Positions 25,400 to 32,864 of a DNA stretch of 40,413 nucleotides are shown here, one piece after another. The first letter of the stretch is position 1; each line of letters starts with the position of its first letter. The position numbers and the translations under genes were made by a program. A model generated the notes under the pieces. That model worked only from the letters and a program-made list of their open reading frames with translations. It was not told where the DNA came from and did no database searches. The DNA comes from Ignavibacteriae bacterium HGW-Ignavibacteriae-2 (lineage in GTDB: Bacteria; Bacteroidota; Ignavibacteria; Ignavibacteriales; Melioribacteraceae): positions 1 to 40,413 of the forward strand of contig PGYT01000058.1 of NCBI GenBank assembly GCA_002839805.1, read 5' to 3'.

Positions 25400-26902
25400 T
25401 CACAAATCCGATATCGTATCCATTCCTTCGGGCAAAGGCAGGAAAAATTTTACTGTTCTTATTTCGCCGCTTTTTTTCATAAGTTTTTCAACTTTCTTTT
25501 TAATCAGCACGCTGTGTTCAACAAACATATCATCGTCAATTATGCTGCCGAATATATAGCTTGTGCCTTTAATTGTAACATTTTTACCTATGCGTAAAGG
25601 ATGCTCATCGCTGCCTGTCATATTAACGCTTGATTCTATGCGGGAATTTTCACCTATTATTATATTGCCCTTTATAATATCGCCCCATAATATTTCCACA
25701 TTATCTTCAATAATAAATTGTTGATTGAAGAAAGTAGAAAGGTGAGCGTTTTCCCAGATAGTAATGTTTTTACCGAATGTTACATTGCCGTCGATAAACA
25801 CATTCTTTTTGATATTGATGTTATAATTTAATTTTACGCCCTGCCCAATGTAAGCGCCTTTGCCAATTTTTATATCCAACGGCTGTCCTTGGTTATCGAG
25901 CTCCAAAATTTGTATTACAACGTCTTCATGAATAAAAAAATCGTCCGGATCTTCAATTTCAATTATATCTTTAATAAGATTGTAAGTCTGATGCCTTGCG
26001 ATGGTTTCCATTTCTTTAAGGACGGATTTATTATTAAAACCCATTAACACATGTTGTGTGTCCGGATAAACGGCACCGACTGTCAATCCGTTTTTATTAA
26101 AAATTGAAATTAAGTCTGTTATATAAATTTCATTTTGGGCGTTATCGCTTTTAATTGTATCTATTAGTGTTGAAAGGTGATTATATTTAAAGGCATAAAC
26201 TCCCGAATTAAATTCGTTGTTTTCCAAAAGTTCCTGTTTTGTATAGCTGTATTTCTTACCATTAAACTCTCTGATATAGGGTGAATTATCGTCCAATTTA
26301 AGAATATCTTTATATTCAATAATCTCTAAAACTTTACCTTCATTTTCGCGTGAAAGATAATTTTCGATATCTCTTTCTTTTACACGTACAATTCTTCCAT
26401 AACTGTTATTTTCCACCGCACCTTCATATAATCCTGTAAGTACCATCATATCGGCATTGGATTCTTCAAACTTCTTTTTGAAAAGTGAAATGGTTTTTTT
26501 ATCGATAAGACCCATATCGCCAGGAAGCACATAAACAATTCCTTTATATTTTTTCCTATCAATATTATTCAGCGCCACTTGAACAGCGTGTCCGGTACCG
26601 TTCTGTTCTTCCTGGTAAGCATAAGAAGTAAAATCCCTCTTTCCAACAGCGTCAATTACATCCAATGCTTTTATTCCCACTACAACTATCACGTTGGCAT
26701 CATTCAACCCGTTTTTACACGCGTCATAAACTCGTTCAACAGTTGGTTTACCCCAAATTTTGTGAAGCATTTTGGATGTGTGCGATTTAATCCTTTTTCC
26801 GTGACCAGCCGCTAAAATTATAGCGGTCGCTTCATTCTTATAGTTAAAATTCTGGATGGATTTATTTACAGTTTGTTTAATAATTTCTGCAGTATTGCTC
26901 AT
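25400..26902 (-). CDS. GlmU-like sugar-1-phosphate nucleotidyltransferase with left-handed beta-helix
   Basis: 500 residues. The N-terminal half matches the GlmU uridylyltransferase: LAAGHGKRIKSHTSKMLHKI at 30-49 (nucleotide-binding loop plus catalytic lysine), QEEQNGTGHAVQ, VLPGDM, FNSGVYAF and DNAQNEIYITDLI. From about residue 318 (IEDPDDFFIHEDVVI) a hexapeptide-repeat beta-helix follows, as in GlmU. The acetyltransferase site of GlmU (KxxHLxY-type histidine) is not evident; the corresponding stretch reads SSVNMTGSDEHPLRIG. UDP-GlcNAc pyrophosphorylase or a related NDP-sugar activity for envelope synthesis is likely, whereas glucosamine-1-phosphate acetylation is doubtful. It also has an N-terminal extension of about 25 residues. 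No partner gene is adjacent. Confidence 0.82.
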   Translation of the reverse strand: MSNTAEIIKQTVNKSIQNFNYKNEATAIILAAGHGKRIKSHTSKMLHKIWGKPTVERVYDACKNGLNDANVIVVVGIKALDVIDAVGKRDFTSYAYQEEQNGTGHAVQVALNNIDRKKYKGIVYVLPGDMGLIDKKTISLFKKKFEESNADMMVLTGLYEGAVENNSYGRIVRVKERDIENYLSRENEGKVLEIIEYKDILKLDDNSPYIREFNGKKYSYTKQELLENNEFNSGVYAFKYNHLSTLIDTIKSDNAQNEIYITDLISIFNKNGLTVGAVYPDTQHVLMGFNNKSVLKEMETIARHQTYNLIKDIIEIEDPDDFFIHEDVVIQILELDNQGQPLDIKIGKGAYIGQGVKLNYNINIKKNVFIDGNVTFGKNITIWENAHLSTFFNQQFIIEDNVEILWGDIIKGNIIIGENSRIESSVNMTGSDEHPLRIGKNVTIKGTSYIFGSIIDDDMFVEHSVLIKKKVEKLMKKSGEIRTVKFFLPLPEGMDTISDL

Positions 26903-27052
26903 CTATTACCCTCTTTATTAATCCCTGTGTCAAATTTACTAATATTCATTTTAATAATTACAGAGAGAAAGATATAATTTATGGAGTTTTAAATTGAGGT
27001 ATAATATTTTAGATTACGTTTTAAATTATTTAATACAATCTACGGAAGAAAC

Positions 27053-27517
27053 ATGAAACACAAATTAATAACACTTTTGGGAACCATTGTTATATTAATG
27101 TCAGTTAATTTAAATGCGCAGGACAAAAATTTTGGTCTTGGAGTGATTTTCGGTGAACCCACCGGTTTTAGTGGAAAATACTGGCTAACAGATAATAACG
27201 CTTTGGATTTTGGATTCGGGTACTCGTTCTTGGGAGAAAACAGCCATTTATCTTTACACGGGGATTATTTGTATCATATGGATGGAATAATCCAATCGCA
27301 ATTCAGGATCCCTATTTATTACGGTTTTGGCTTACGACTAAGAACGGCGGGGGATGACGACGGCAGTTTTGGAGTGCGCGGTGTGGCGGGTGTAGCTATG
27401 TTTCTGAATGAATTACCTGTGGATGTGTTTTTTGAAATTGTCCCTGTATTTCAACTGCTACCTGAAACAGGGCTAAAATTTGATGTGGCGGTAGGCGGAA
27501 GATATTATTTTAAGTAA
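27053..27517 (+). CDS. Outer-membrane beta-barrel-like protein
   Basis: 154 residues with a signal peptide (MKHKLITLLGTIVILMSVNLNA). The mature part alternates polar and apolar residues and is glycine- and aromatic-rich: GLGVIFGEPTGFSGKYWL, ALDFGFGYSF, YYGFGLRLR and the C-terminal VGGRYYFK ending in an aromatic plus lysine. This is the pattern of small outer-membrane beta-barrels (the DUF3996/BAPKO-like type). GGAAG precedes the ATG. It is 19 bases ahead of the BNR protein gene on the same strand and probably co-transcribed. The function is unknown. Confidence 0.7.
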   Translation: MKHKLITLLGTIVILMSVNLNAQDKNFGLGVIFGEPTGFSGKYWLTDNNALDFGFGYSFLGENSHLSLHGDYLYHMDGIIQSQFRIPIYYGFGLRLRTAGDDDGSFGVRGVAGVAMFLNELPVDVFFEIVPVFQLLPETGLKFDVAVGGRYYFK

Positions 27518-27536
27518 TAAATGATCGGGGGGATTA

Positions 27537-30125
27537 ATGTCAGTTAGAATATCAAAATATTTGTTAGTCTTAATAGCAGTATTAGCGGGATTACTATGTT
27601 TTAATTACGAACCTCAATTATTTCCCCCGAAGCAAAAAATAAAAATGTCCGGCGCAATGCAAGCAATGCAATTTTGGAATGAAAGCAGGGCATATCCTAA
27701 TAACAAATTACCGGCTATAGGTTTATCAAAAGAATTTTTTAAAGAAAAATTAACTCTCAAAAAATCGCCCGACGGAAAAAAATGGCAGCAGCTGGGACCA
27801 CACAATATTGGCGGCAGAACAATATCACTAGCGTTCAATCCGCAAAACTCTAATACAATTTATGCCGGTAGCGCAAGCGGAGGTTTGTGGCGCAGCTATA
27901 CCAAAGCTAAAGGGAAAAACGCATGGCACTACGTGCCTACAGGTTACCCTTTATTGGGCGTCAGTTCGATTACTTTTGCTCCAGGGGATTCTAACGAAAT
28001 ATATATTGGAACTGGGGAAGTTTACAATTATGATAATACACTGGGGGGTGTTACCATCAGGGAAACCCGCGGTAGTTACGGTATTGGTATACTTAAATCC
28101 ACTGATGGGGGCTCAAATTGGTTTAAAAGTCTGGATTGGTCTTATAACCAGGGACAAGGTGTCTGGGTTATTCGTATTAATCCGCTTAACCGAAAAACGG
28201 TTTGGGCTGGTACGACCGAAGGTACGTATAAATCAACAGACGTGGGTAAATCCTGGCAATTGGTTAATAATACAATTATGGTTAGTGACTTAATTATTAA
28301 TCCCGTAGATACAAGTACAGTGCTGATAGCTTGCGGAAATTTGGGGAGCAAAGGTCATGGAATTTACAGAACAAAAGACGGCGGCGGAGTCTGGACTAAA
28401 CTGCAGACGGGCATTCCTGCGTCTTACGGCGGCAAAGCTTTGTTTTCGGTTTATGACAAAAATCCAAGTTTAATTTATTTGAGCATAGGCAATGGGTATA
28501 CAACTAACGCCGGTACATGGTTATTACGCTCAGAGAACGGTGGCGATACATGGACTGTTCAGTCTACATACGATTATTCAACGTATCAGGGCTGGTTTGC
28601 CCACTTTGTAGTTGTCAATCAGAATAATCCTGAAACAATTCTTACAGCTGGTGTAGACGTTTTTAAATCCAATGATGCCGGTAAAACTTTAACGCGAAAA
28701 TCAGTATGGTATAATTGGGATTTCGGAAGAACTCCGGCGGGAGGTCCGGAAGGCGCATCAAACTATTCACACGCAGATCATCACACATTTGTAATAGATC
28801 CCACAGATCCAAATTCAGTTTATTTTGGAAACGACGGCGGTATATTCAGAACCACAGATTTCGGCGAAACATTTGAGGGATTAAACGGCGGATACCAAAC
28901 AACCCAATTTTATAACGGGTTTGCCACATCTGAAAGCGATTCTAATTTTTCAATCGGTGGAATGCAGGATAATTCAACAGCAATTTATGACGGTTCCAAC
29001 GAATGGGTTCGTGCTATAGGCGGCGATGGAGGCTGGGCGGCGATCAATCAAAAAAGCAACTCTATTTCATACGGTTCTTACCAGCGATGTGAGTTGCGTA
29101 AACTAACAAGAATTCAAAAAGGCGTTTATTCAGAAAGCCCTATGAGCCCTCCGAATGGAGGCGCAGTTGGTTTTATTGCTCCTTATGTTATTAGCCCCAG
29201 CGATCCGGGAACTCTGTACGCCGGGAGAGGAATTATTTATAAAACAATTACTGGAAATCCTAATTGGGCAGCTACAAACGGGGGTTTACCAATAAGCACC
29301 AATCCCCCGGTTTCAATGGCAATATCTCATTACAACCCCGACGTGGTGTTCGCTTGCACAGCGCCTGTCGTGAAAGATCCCGAAATATTCAGAACTACCG
29401 ACGGCGGCGATTCATGGAAAAACGTAGCCAAAAATTTGCCTGATCGTTACCCTATGGATATAGCGCTCGATCCAAATAATCATAAAAATGTTTACGTAGT
29501 TTATTCAGGTTTCGGGAATTCGCATGCTTTCCGGTCAACAGATTTGGGGGATAGCTGGATAAATATAGGAAACGGTTTACCCGATGTACCAACAAATTCA
29601 ATAATTCCAGATCCCGCTTATCCAGGGCATATTTATGTAGGGAATGATTTGGGCGTTTACTTTTCACCAGATTCCGGGGAAACATGGACTTCCATAAATG
29701 AAGGATTGCCCGACGCGTGTATGGTTACAAATCTTACCATCTCTCATTCGAACAATAAACTTAGGATAGCCACACATGGTAACGGAGCTTATGAGCGAGA
29801 TTTGGTGTCAAAAATTACAGATGTTAAAGGAATAGAGGGAAAGCCGACAGATTTTGTTTTAATACAAAATTATCCAAATCCTTTTAATCCGGCTACCACT
29901 ATTACTTTTAAAATTACTGAACCGCGAAAAGTTACGCTAATAATATATGACGCGCTCGGCAGGGAAGTAAAAACTTTAGTAAACGAATTTATGTCCGCCG
30001 GCTCACATAAATTGGTCTGGGACGGCACTAATAACTCCGGAGCCAAATCCTCCACAGGGATATATATTTACAACTTAATGAGCGATAATTTTTCACAATC
30101 AAAAAAAATGATTTTGTTAAGATGA
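27537..30125 (+). CDS. T9SS-exported BNR/sortilin-like beta-propeller protein
   Basis: 862 residues. An N-terminal hydrophobic segment (about 7-23, YLLVLIAVLAGLLCFNY) precedes many Asp-box/BNR-type repeats: SASGGLWRS, STDGGSNWF, STDVGKSWQL, TKDGGGVWTKL, SENGGDTWTV, TTDFGETFEGL, TTDGGDSWKNV, STDLGDSWINI, SPDSGETWTSI. They form one or two beta-propellers like those of sortilin-type proteins. A T9SS sorting domain follows, from YPNPFNPATT at about 779 to SQSKKMILLR. Such proteins are cell-surface or secreted; sialidase-like catalysis is not indicated. Start chosen at the ATG with GGGGGG upstream. Confidence 0.87.
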   Translation: MSVRISKYLLVLIAVLAGLLCFNYEPQLFPPKQKIKMSGAMQAMQFWNESRAYPNNKLPAIGLSKEFFKEKLTLKKSPDGKKWQQLGPHNIGGRTISLAFNPQNSNTIYAGSASGGLWRSYTKAKGKNAWHYVPTGYPLLGVSSITFAPGDSNEIYIGTGEVYNYDNTLGGVTIRETRGSYGIGILKSTDGGSNWFKSLDWSYNQGQGVWVIRINPLNRKTVWAGTTEGTYKSTDVGKSWQLVNNTIMVSDLIINPVDTSTVLIACGNLGSKGHGIYRTKDGGGVWTKLQTGIPASYGGKALFSVYDKNPSLIYLSIGNGYTTNAGTWLLRSENGGDTWTVQSTYDYSTYQGWFAHFVVVNQNNPETILTAGVDVFKSNDAGKTLTRKSVWYNWDFGRTPAGGPEGASNYSHADHHTFVIDPTDPNSVYFGNDGGIFRTTDFGETFEGLNGGYQTTQFYNGFATSESDSNFSIGGMQDNSTAIYDGSNEWVRAIGGDGGWAAINQKSNSISYGSYQRCELRKLTRIQKGVYSESPMSPPNGGAVGFIAPYVISPSDPGTLYAGRGIIYKTITGNPNWAATNGGLPISTNPPVSMAISHYNPDVVFACTAPVVKDPEIFRTTDGGDSWKNVAKNLPDRYPMDIALDPNNHKNVYVVYSGFGNSHAFRSTDLGDSWINIGNGLPDVPTNSIIPDPAYPGHIYVGNDLGVYFSPDSGETWTSINEGLPDACMVTNLTISHSNNKLRIATHGNGAYERDLVSKITDVKGIEGKPTDFVLIQNYPNPFNPATTITFKITEPRKVTLIIYDALGREVKTLVNEFMSAGSHKLVWDGTNNSGAKSSTGIYIYNLMSDNFSQSKKMILLR

Positions 30126-30252
30126 TTTTTGAACTCAGCCGTTTCGTGTTTAACTGTAATTCTCGCTTTGAACTTATTCGATTGCATTTCCAGGTGTAAA
30201 AATATACATTAATTGTATTCACTTTATGCCACTGGATGGATGGAGGCGCAAA

Positions 30253-30711
30253 ATGAAACGTTACAAACAAGGAATTGAGTTTATCGATTTTGTAAAGAAA
30301 TTTCACCGCACTTTGCACGAATTTTATACCAAGTTAGAAAACGAGGCTGAAAAAGAGAAAGTGAAAATGGTGCTTGGTTATCTTTCAGAAAGAGAACAGC
30401 ATATGGAAGAAACTATTGAGTCTGTTTCCGACAGCATTTCAAAAAAAGTTGAGGATACCTGGTTCAGTTTTTGCGATGAAAATGAAGCTCATGAATGTTT
30501 AAATTCAATTAAACTCAATACAGAAATATCGATTGAACAAATAATGGGAACAGTAATTAGATTAGATGAGTGTTTAATAAATCTATTTAATAAGCTTGAA
30601 AAATTTTCAGAATCGGAGGAAGTGAAAGCTGTTTTTCAGAATCTCGCCGAACTAGAATCACGGGAACTGAAGCGCGTAATTCTAAATTTTCAGCGTATGG
30701 ACGATCTATAA
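30253..30711 (+). CDS. Small helical protein, possibly ferritin-like
   Basis: 152 residues from the ATG at 30253, which has GGAGG at 30242-30246; an in-frame ATG at 30226 lacks a binding site. It is an all-helical, acidic four-helix-bundle-like protein. Candidate di-iron residues are LHEFYTKLENE, SEREQHMEE (E-x-x-H) and, near the end, NLAELESRELKRV. This is rubrerythrin/ferritin-like spacing, but the last pair lacks a histidine, so iron binding is uncertain. It is cytoplasmic, with no close operon partner. I would call it a conserved hypothetical with weak ferritin-like resemblance. Confidence 0.55.
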   Translation: MKRYKQGIEFIDFVKKFHRTLHEFYTKLENEAEKEKVKMVLGYLSEREQHMEETIESVSDSISKKVEDTWFSFCDENEAHECLNSIKLNTEISIEQIMGTVIRLDECLINLFNKLEKFSESEEVKAVFQNLAELESRELKRVILNFQRMDDL

Positions 30712-30844
30712 TTTATATGGGAGTTCAGCTTATTAAGTGTATAAGCTAACTGACTGGTGAACTTTTATAAATGAAATTATTGCTCTCTAAACTAAAAATT
30801 AAATAATATCCTAGTATAATAACCTTGTATCCGTTGATGATTAA

Positions 30845-31114
30845 ATGGAATTATATCTCTTAATATTCGTAACAATTATTTTTACAATGACCGGAATTAC
30901 GGCGGCGATTCTTATCGTCAAATATCTGAAAAGTAGAAATATTTCCGCTAATATACTTTTATGGGGATTATTGTTTGTTAAATATCTGCGTTTGTATAAA
31001 CAAATCGGGATCTCAGAAAAAGGCACAGTGGGATTTCTCTTTTACCTTTATATTGTATCGTTAAATATAGCCCTCCTGACTTTTGTTTTGATCTTACTAT
31101 TAAATTTCCTATAA
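30845..31114 (+). CDS. Small two-helix membrane protein
   Basis: 89 residues, hypothetical. Two hydrophobic segments (about 4-26 and 66-88) flank a basic loop (KYLKSRNIS and KYLRLYKQIG). No strong ribosome binding site is seen before the ATG. It is included because it is a coherent membrane topology in an otherwise empty gap, but it may not be expressed. The family is unknown. Confidence 0.5.
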   Translation: MELYLLIFVTIIFTMTGITAAILIVKYLKSRNISANILLWGLLFVKYLRLYKQIGISEKGTVGFLFYLYIVSLNIALLTFVLILLLNFL

Positions 31115-31149
31115 AGTTAATCTTTTCCCAAAATAAAAAAATTAATTAA

Positions 31150-31180
31150 TTTGACATTTATAACAATAATCGTATATTTG
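31150..31180 (+). promoter_or_regulatory. arsR-arsM promoter
   Basis: TTTGACAT (31150-31157) and TATATTTG (31173-31180) are spaced 19 bases (TTTG to TAnnTTTG) or 16 bases (TTGACA to TATATT), giving a strong promoter. ATTTATAACAATAATCG lies in the spacer and could contain the ArsR operator, but no clear palindrome is visible. Confidence 0.7.
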
Positions 31181-31214
31181 CGATGAACGATAAAGCTAAA
31201 CTCTGCGAGATATT

Positions 31215-31532
31215 ATGGCTGTTAATAAAAAAGAATTATTTTCATTAAATGAAACTGAATTGGCTGAGTTTGCTAAGGCTCTCTCTCACCCGGCCCGTAT
31301 TAAAATCCTAAAAATACTTAACGAAAAAAACGTCTGTATAACCGGTGAGATTGTAGAATTATTGCCTTTAGCTCAATCAACTGTTTCTCAGCACCTGAAA
31401 GAATTAAAAAATGCAGGACTGATTATAGGTGAAGTAGAAGGACCTAAAATGTGCTACTGCATAAATGCTAAAGTTATGAACAGACTAAAAGAAGAATTTA
31501 TAAAATTATTTTCAAAAATTAACTGCTGTTAA
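31215..31532 (+). CDS. arsR: ArsR-family metalloregulator
   Basis: 105 residues; a winged-helix repressor ([19 protein letters not shown], then [12 protein letters not shown]-like recognition helix [16 protein letters not shown]). It probably represses arsM and itself until arsenite binds. It lacks the classical ELCVCDL motif in the DNA-recognition helix. It has C40 (NVCITG), a CYC pair in KMCYCIN and a terminal CC, which may form an alternative As(III) site (inference). It ends immediately before arsM, and the two share one promoter. Confidence 0.88.
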   Translation: MAVNKKELFSLNETELAEFAKALSHPARIKILKILNEKNVCITGEIVELLPLAQSTVSQHLKELKNAGLIIGEVEGPKMCYCINAKVMNRLKEEFIKLFSKINCC

Positions 31533-31544
31533 ATGGGGGATGAA

Positions 31545-32345
31545 ATGAAAGATTCAAATAAATTAAAAGAAATTGTAAAAACCAAATATTCACAGATAGC
31601 AGTAAATTCAATGAGTCCGAAAAAGTCTTGCGGCTGCGGTTGTAATGAGTCTCCAGAATATTCCATGATTGGAGAAGAATACTCAAATATTGAGGGATAT
31701 GTTAAAGAAGCCGATTTAAATTTGGGATGTGGTTTACCGACAAAATATGCCGATATAAAAACAGGCGATACTGTTTTAGATTTGGGCTCGGGAGCGGGAA
31801 ACGATGCTTTCGTTGCCAGACAAATTACTGGATCTACTGGTTTAATTATTGGCCTGGATTTTACAAATGAAATGATCTTAAAAGCTGAACAAAATAGGCT
31901 TAAAATGGGATATGATAATGTTGAATTCAAATTGGGTGACATAGAAAATATGCCAATAGAAAATGACAGTGTGGATGTTGTAATAAGCAATTGTGTTATG
32001 AATCTGGTGCCCGATAAACGAGGCGCGTTTTCTGAAGTCTACAGAGTATTAAAAAACAGAGGACATTTTTGTATATCGGATATTGTTATAGAAGGAGAGA
32101 TGCCTGAAGAATTAAAAAAATCGGCAGAAGCTTATGCCGGATGTGTTTCGGGAGCATTGCCAATAGATCAGTATTTAAATATTATTTCCGAGGCGGGATT
32201 TAAGAACGTTGAAATTAAGAAGCAAAATATAATTCAAATACCGGAAGAAATTATGAACGAATACCTGGCTCCAGAAGAAATTAAAATATATAATGAAAAA
32301 AAACCGGGCATTTTTAGTATTACTGTTATAGGATATAAAAACTAG
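31545..32345 (+). CDS. arsM: Arsenite S-adenosylmethionine methyltransferase ArsM
   Basis: 266 residues from the ATG at 31545, which has GGGGGA four bases upstream; an ATG at 31533 directly abuts the arsR stop. It methylates arsenite using S-adenosylmethionine, giving methylated and volatile arsenic. The SAM site is TVLDLGSGAGNDAF and IIGLDFTNEM. An N-terminal Cys cluster (SCGCGCNES) and three further cysteines match known arsenite-binding positions. Numbered from 31533, they are C66 (NLGCGLPT), C154 (SNCVMNLVP) and C204 (YAGCVSGALP); the last two are 50 residues apart, as in characterised ArsM. Regulated with arsR. Confidence 0.93.
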   Translation: MKDSNKLKEIVKTKYSQIAVNSMSPKKSCGCGCNESPEYSMIGEEYSNIEGYVKEADLNLGCGLPTKYADIKTGDTVLDLGSGAGNDAFVARQITGSTGLIIGLDFTNEMILKAEQNRLKMGYDNVEFKLGDIENMPIENDSVDVVISNCVMNLVPDKRGAFSEVYRVLKNRGHFCISDIVIEGEMPEELKKSAEAYAGCVSGALPIDQYLNIISEAGFKNVEIKKQNIIQIPEEIMNEYLAPEEIKIYNEKKPGIFSITVIGYKN

Positions 32346-32354
32346 ATTATTTTA

Positions 32355-32391
32355 GGAACAACCGCGCCGAAAATTCGTACACTGTTGTTCC
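32355..32391. terminator. Hairpin between arsM and the convergent small membrane gene
   Basis: GGAACAAC (32355-32362) and GTTGTTCC (32384-32391) form an 8-base-pair perfect stem with a 21-base loop, 10 bases after the arsM stop. No T-run follows on either strand, so bidirectional termination is only suggested by position. Confidence 0.45.
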
Positions 32392-32424
32392 CTCATAATA
32401 TCAAATTAAATAAATCTTATAAAT

Positions 32425-32682
32425 TTATTTTTTTTTATCACGGAAAATAAAAATATTTAGCCCGGAGACTATTACTGTTATTATAGAAATCAATGCCGTT
32501 AAATCGAGTCCCCAAACAAATTTTTTCTGCCATTGTTTTGTTGGGCCAAACAACTCATCATTCACCTCAATCAGCACCTGTGTTTTTGTGAATATTTCCC
32601 CGCCGTATATCTGCCAAATGAGAAGTGAAATAATTATTACGCCTAAGCCTGTATACAATATTATTTTTTGTTTAGCATTCAT
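32425..32682 (-). CDS. Small membrane protein with two helices
   Basis: 85 residues; hypothetical. Helices at about 6-27 (IILYTGLGVIIISLLIWQIY) and 57-78 (WGLDLTALISIITVIVSGLN) flank a roughly 28-residue segment with FTKTQVLIEVNDELFGPTKQ that would lie outside the cytoplasm. CGGAG precedes the ATG, which supports it as a real gene. No family is recognised. It has no clear operon partner; the large PEPCK-like gene ends downstream of nothing shared, as both are read leftward separately. Confidence 0.6.
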   Translation of the reverse strand: MNAKQKIILYTGLGVIIISLLIWQIYGGEIFTKTQVLIEVNDELFGPTKQWQKKFVWGLDLTALISIITVIVSGLNIFIFRDKKK

Positions 32683-32864
32683 ATTGTACTCCGAAATAAT
32701 AAATTATTTTTTTTTACAATTTAAGGCTTTTTTAATCAAAAGATACCAAGTGGGGTTAAAAATTTTAGGGGGAAAATTAGAATTAAAAGCAAAAACATTG
32801 CCGGACAAGTCAGCAGTTAAGCTGATCTGGTCCGCCAATATTCAATTTTAATTAATTCTGAGCT

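Noticed and set aside
27862-28293. 143-codon frame within the BNR protein gene
   Set aside because: It is an alternative frame inside a strongly supported gene with clear repeats; no independent evidence.
32588-32851. Plus-strand frame of 87 codons ending KLIWSANIQF
   Set aside because: Half of it is antisense to the small membrane gene with a good ribosome site. The remaining end faintly resembles a fibronectin-type strand but is too short to support a gene relic.
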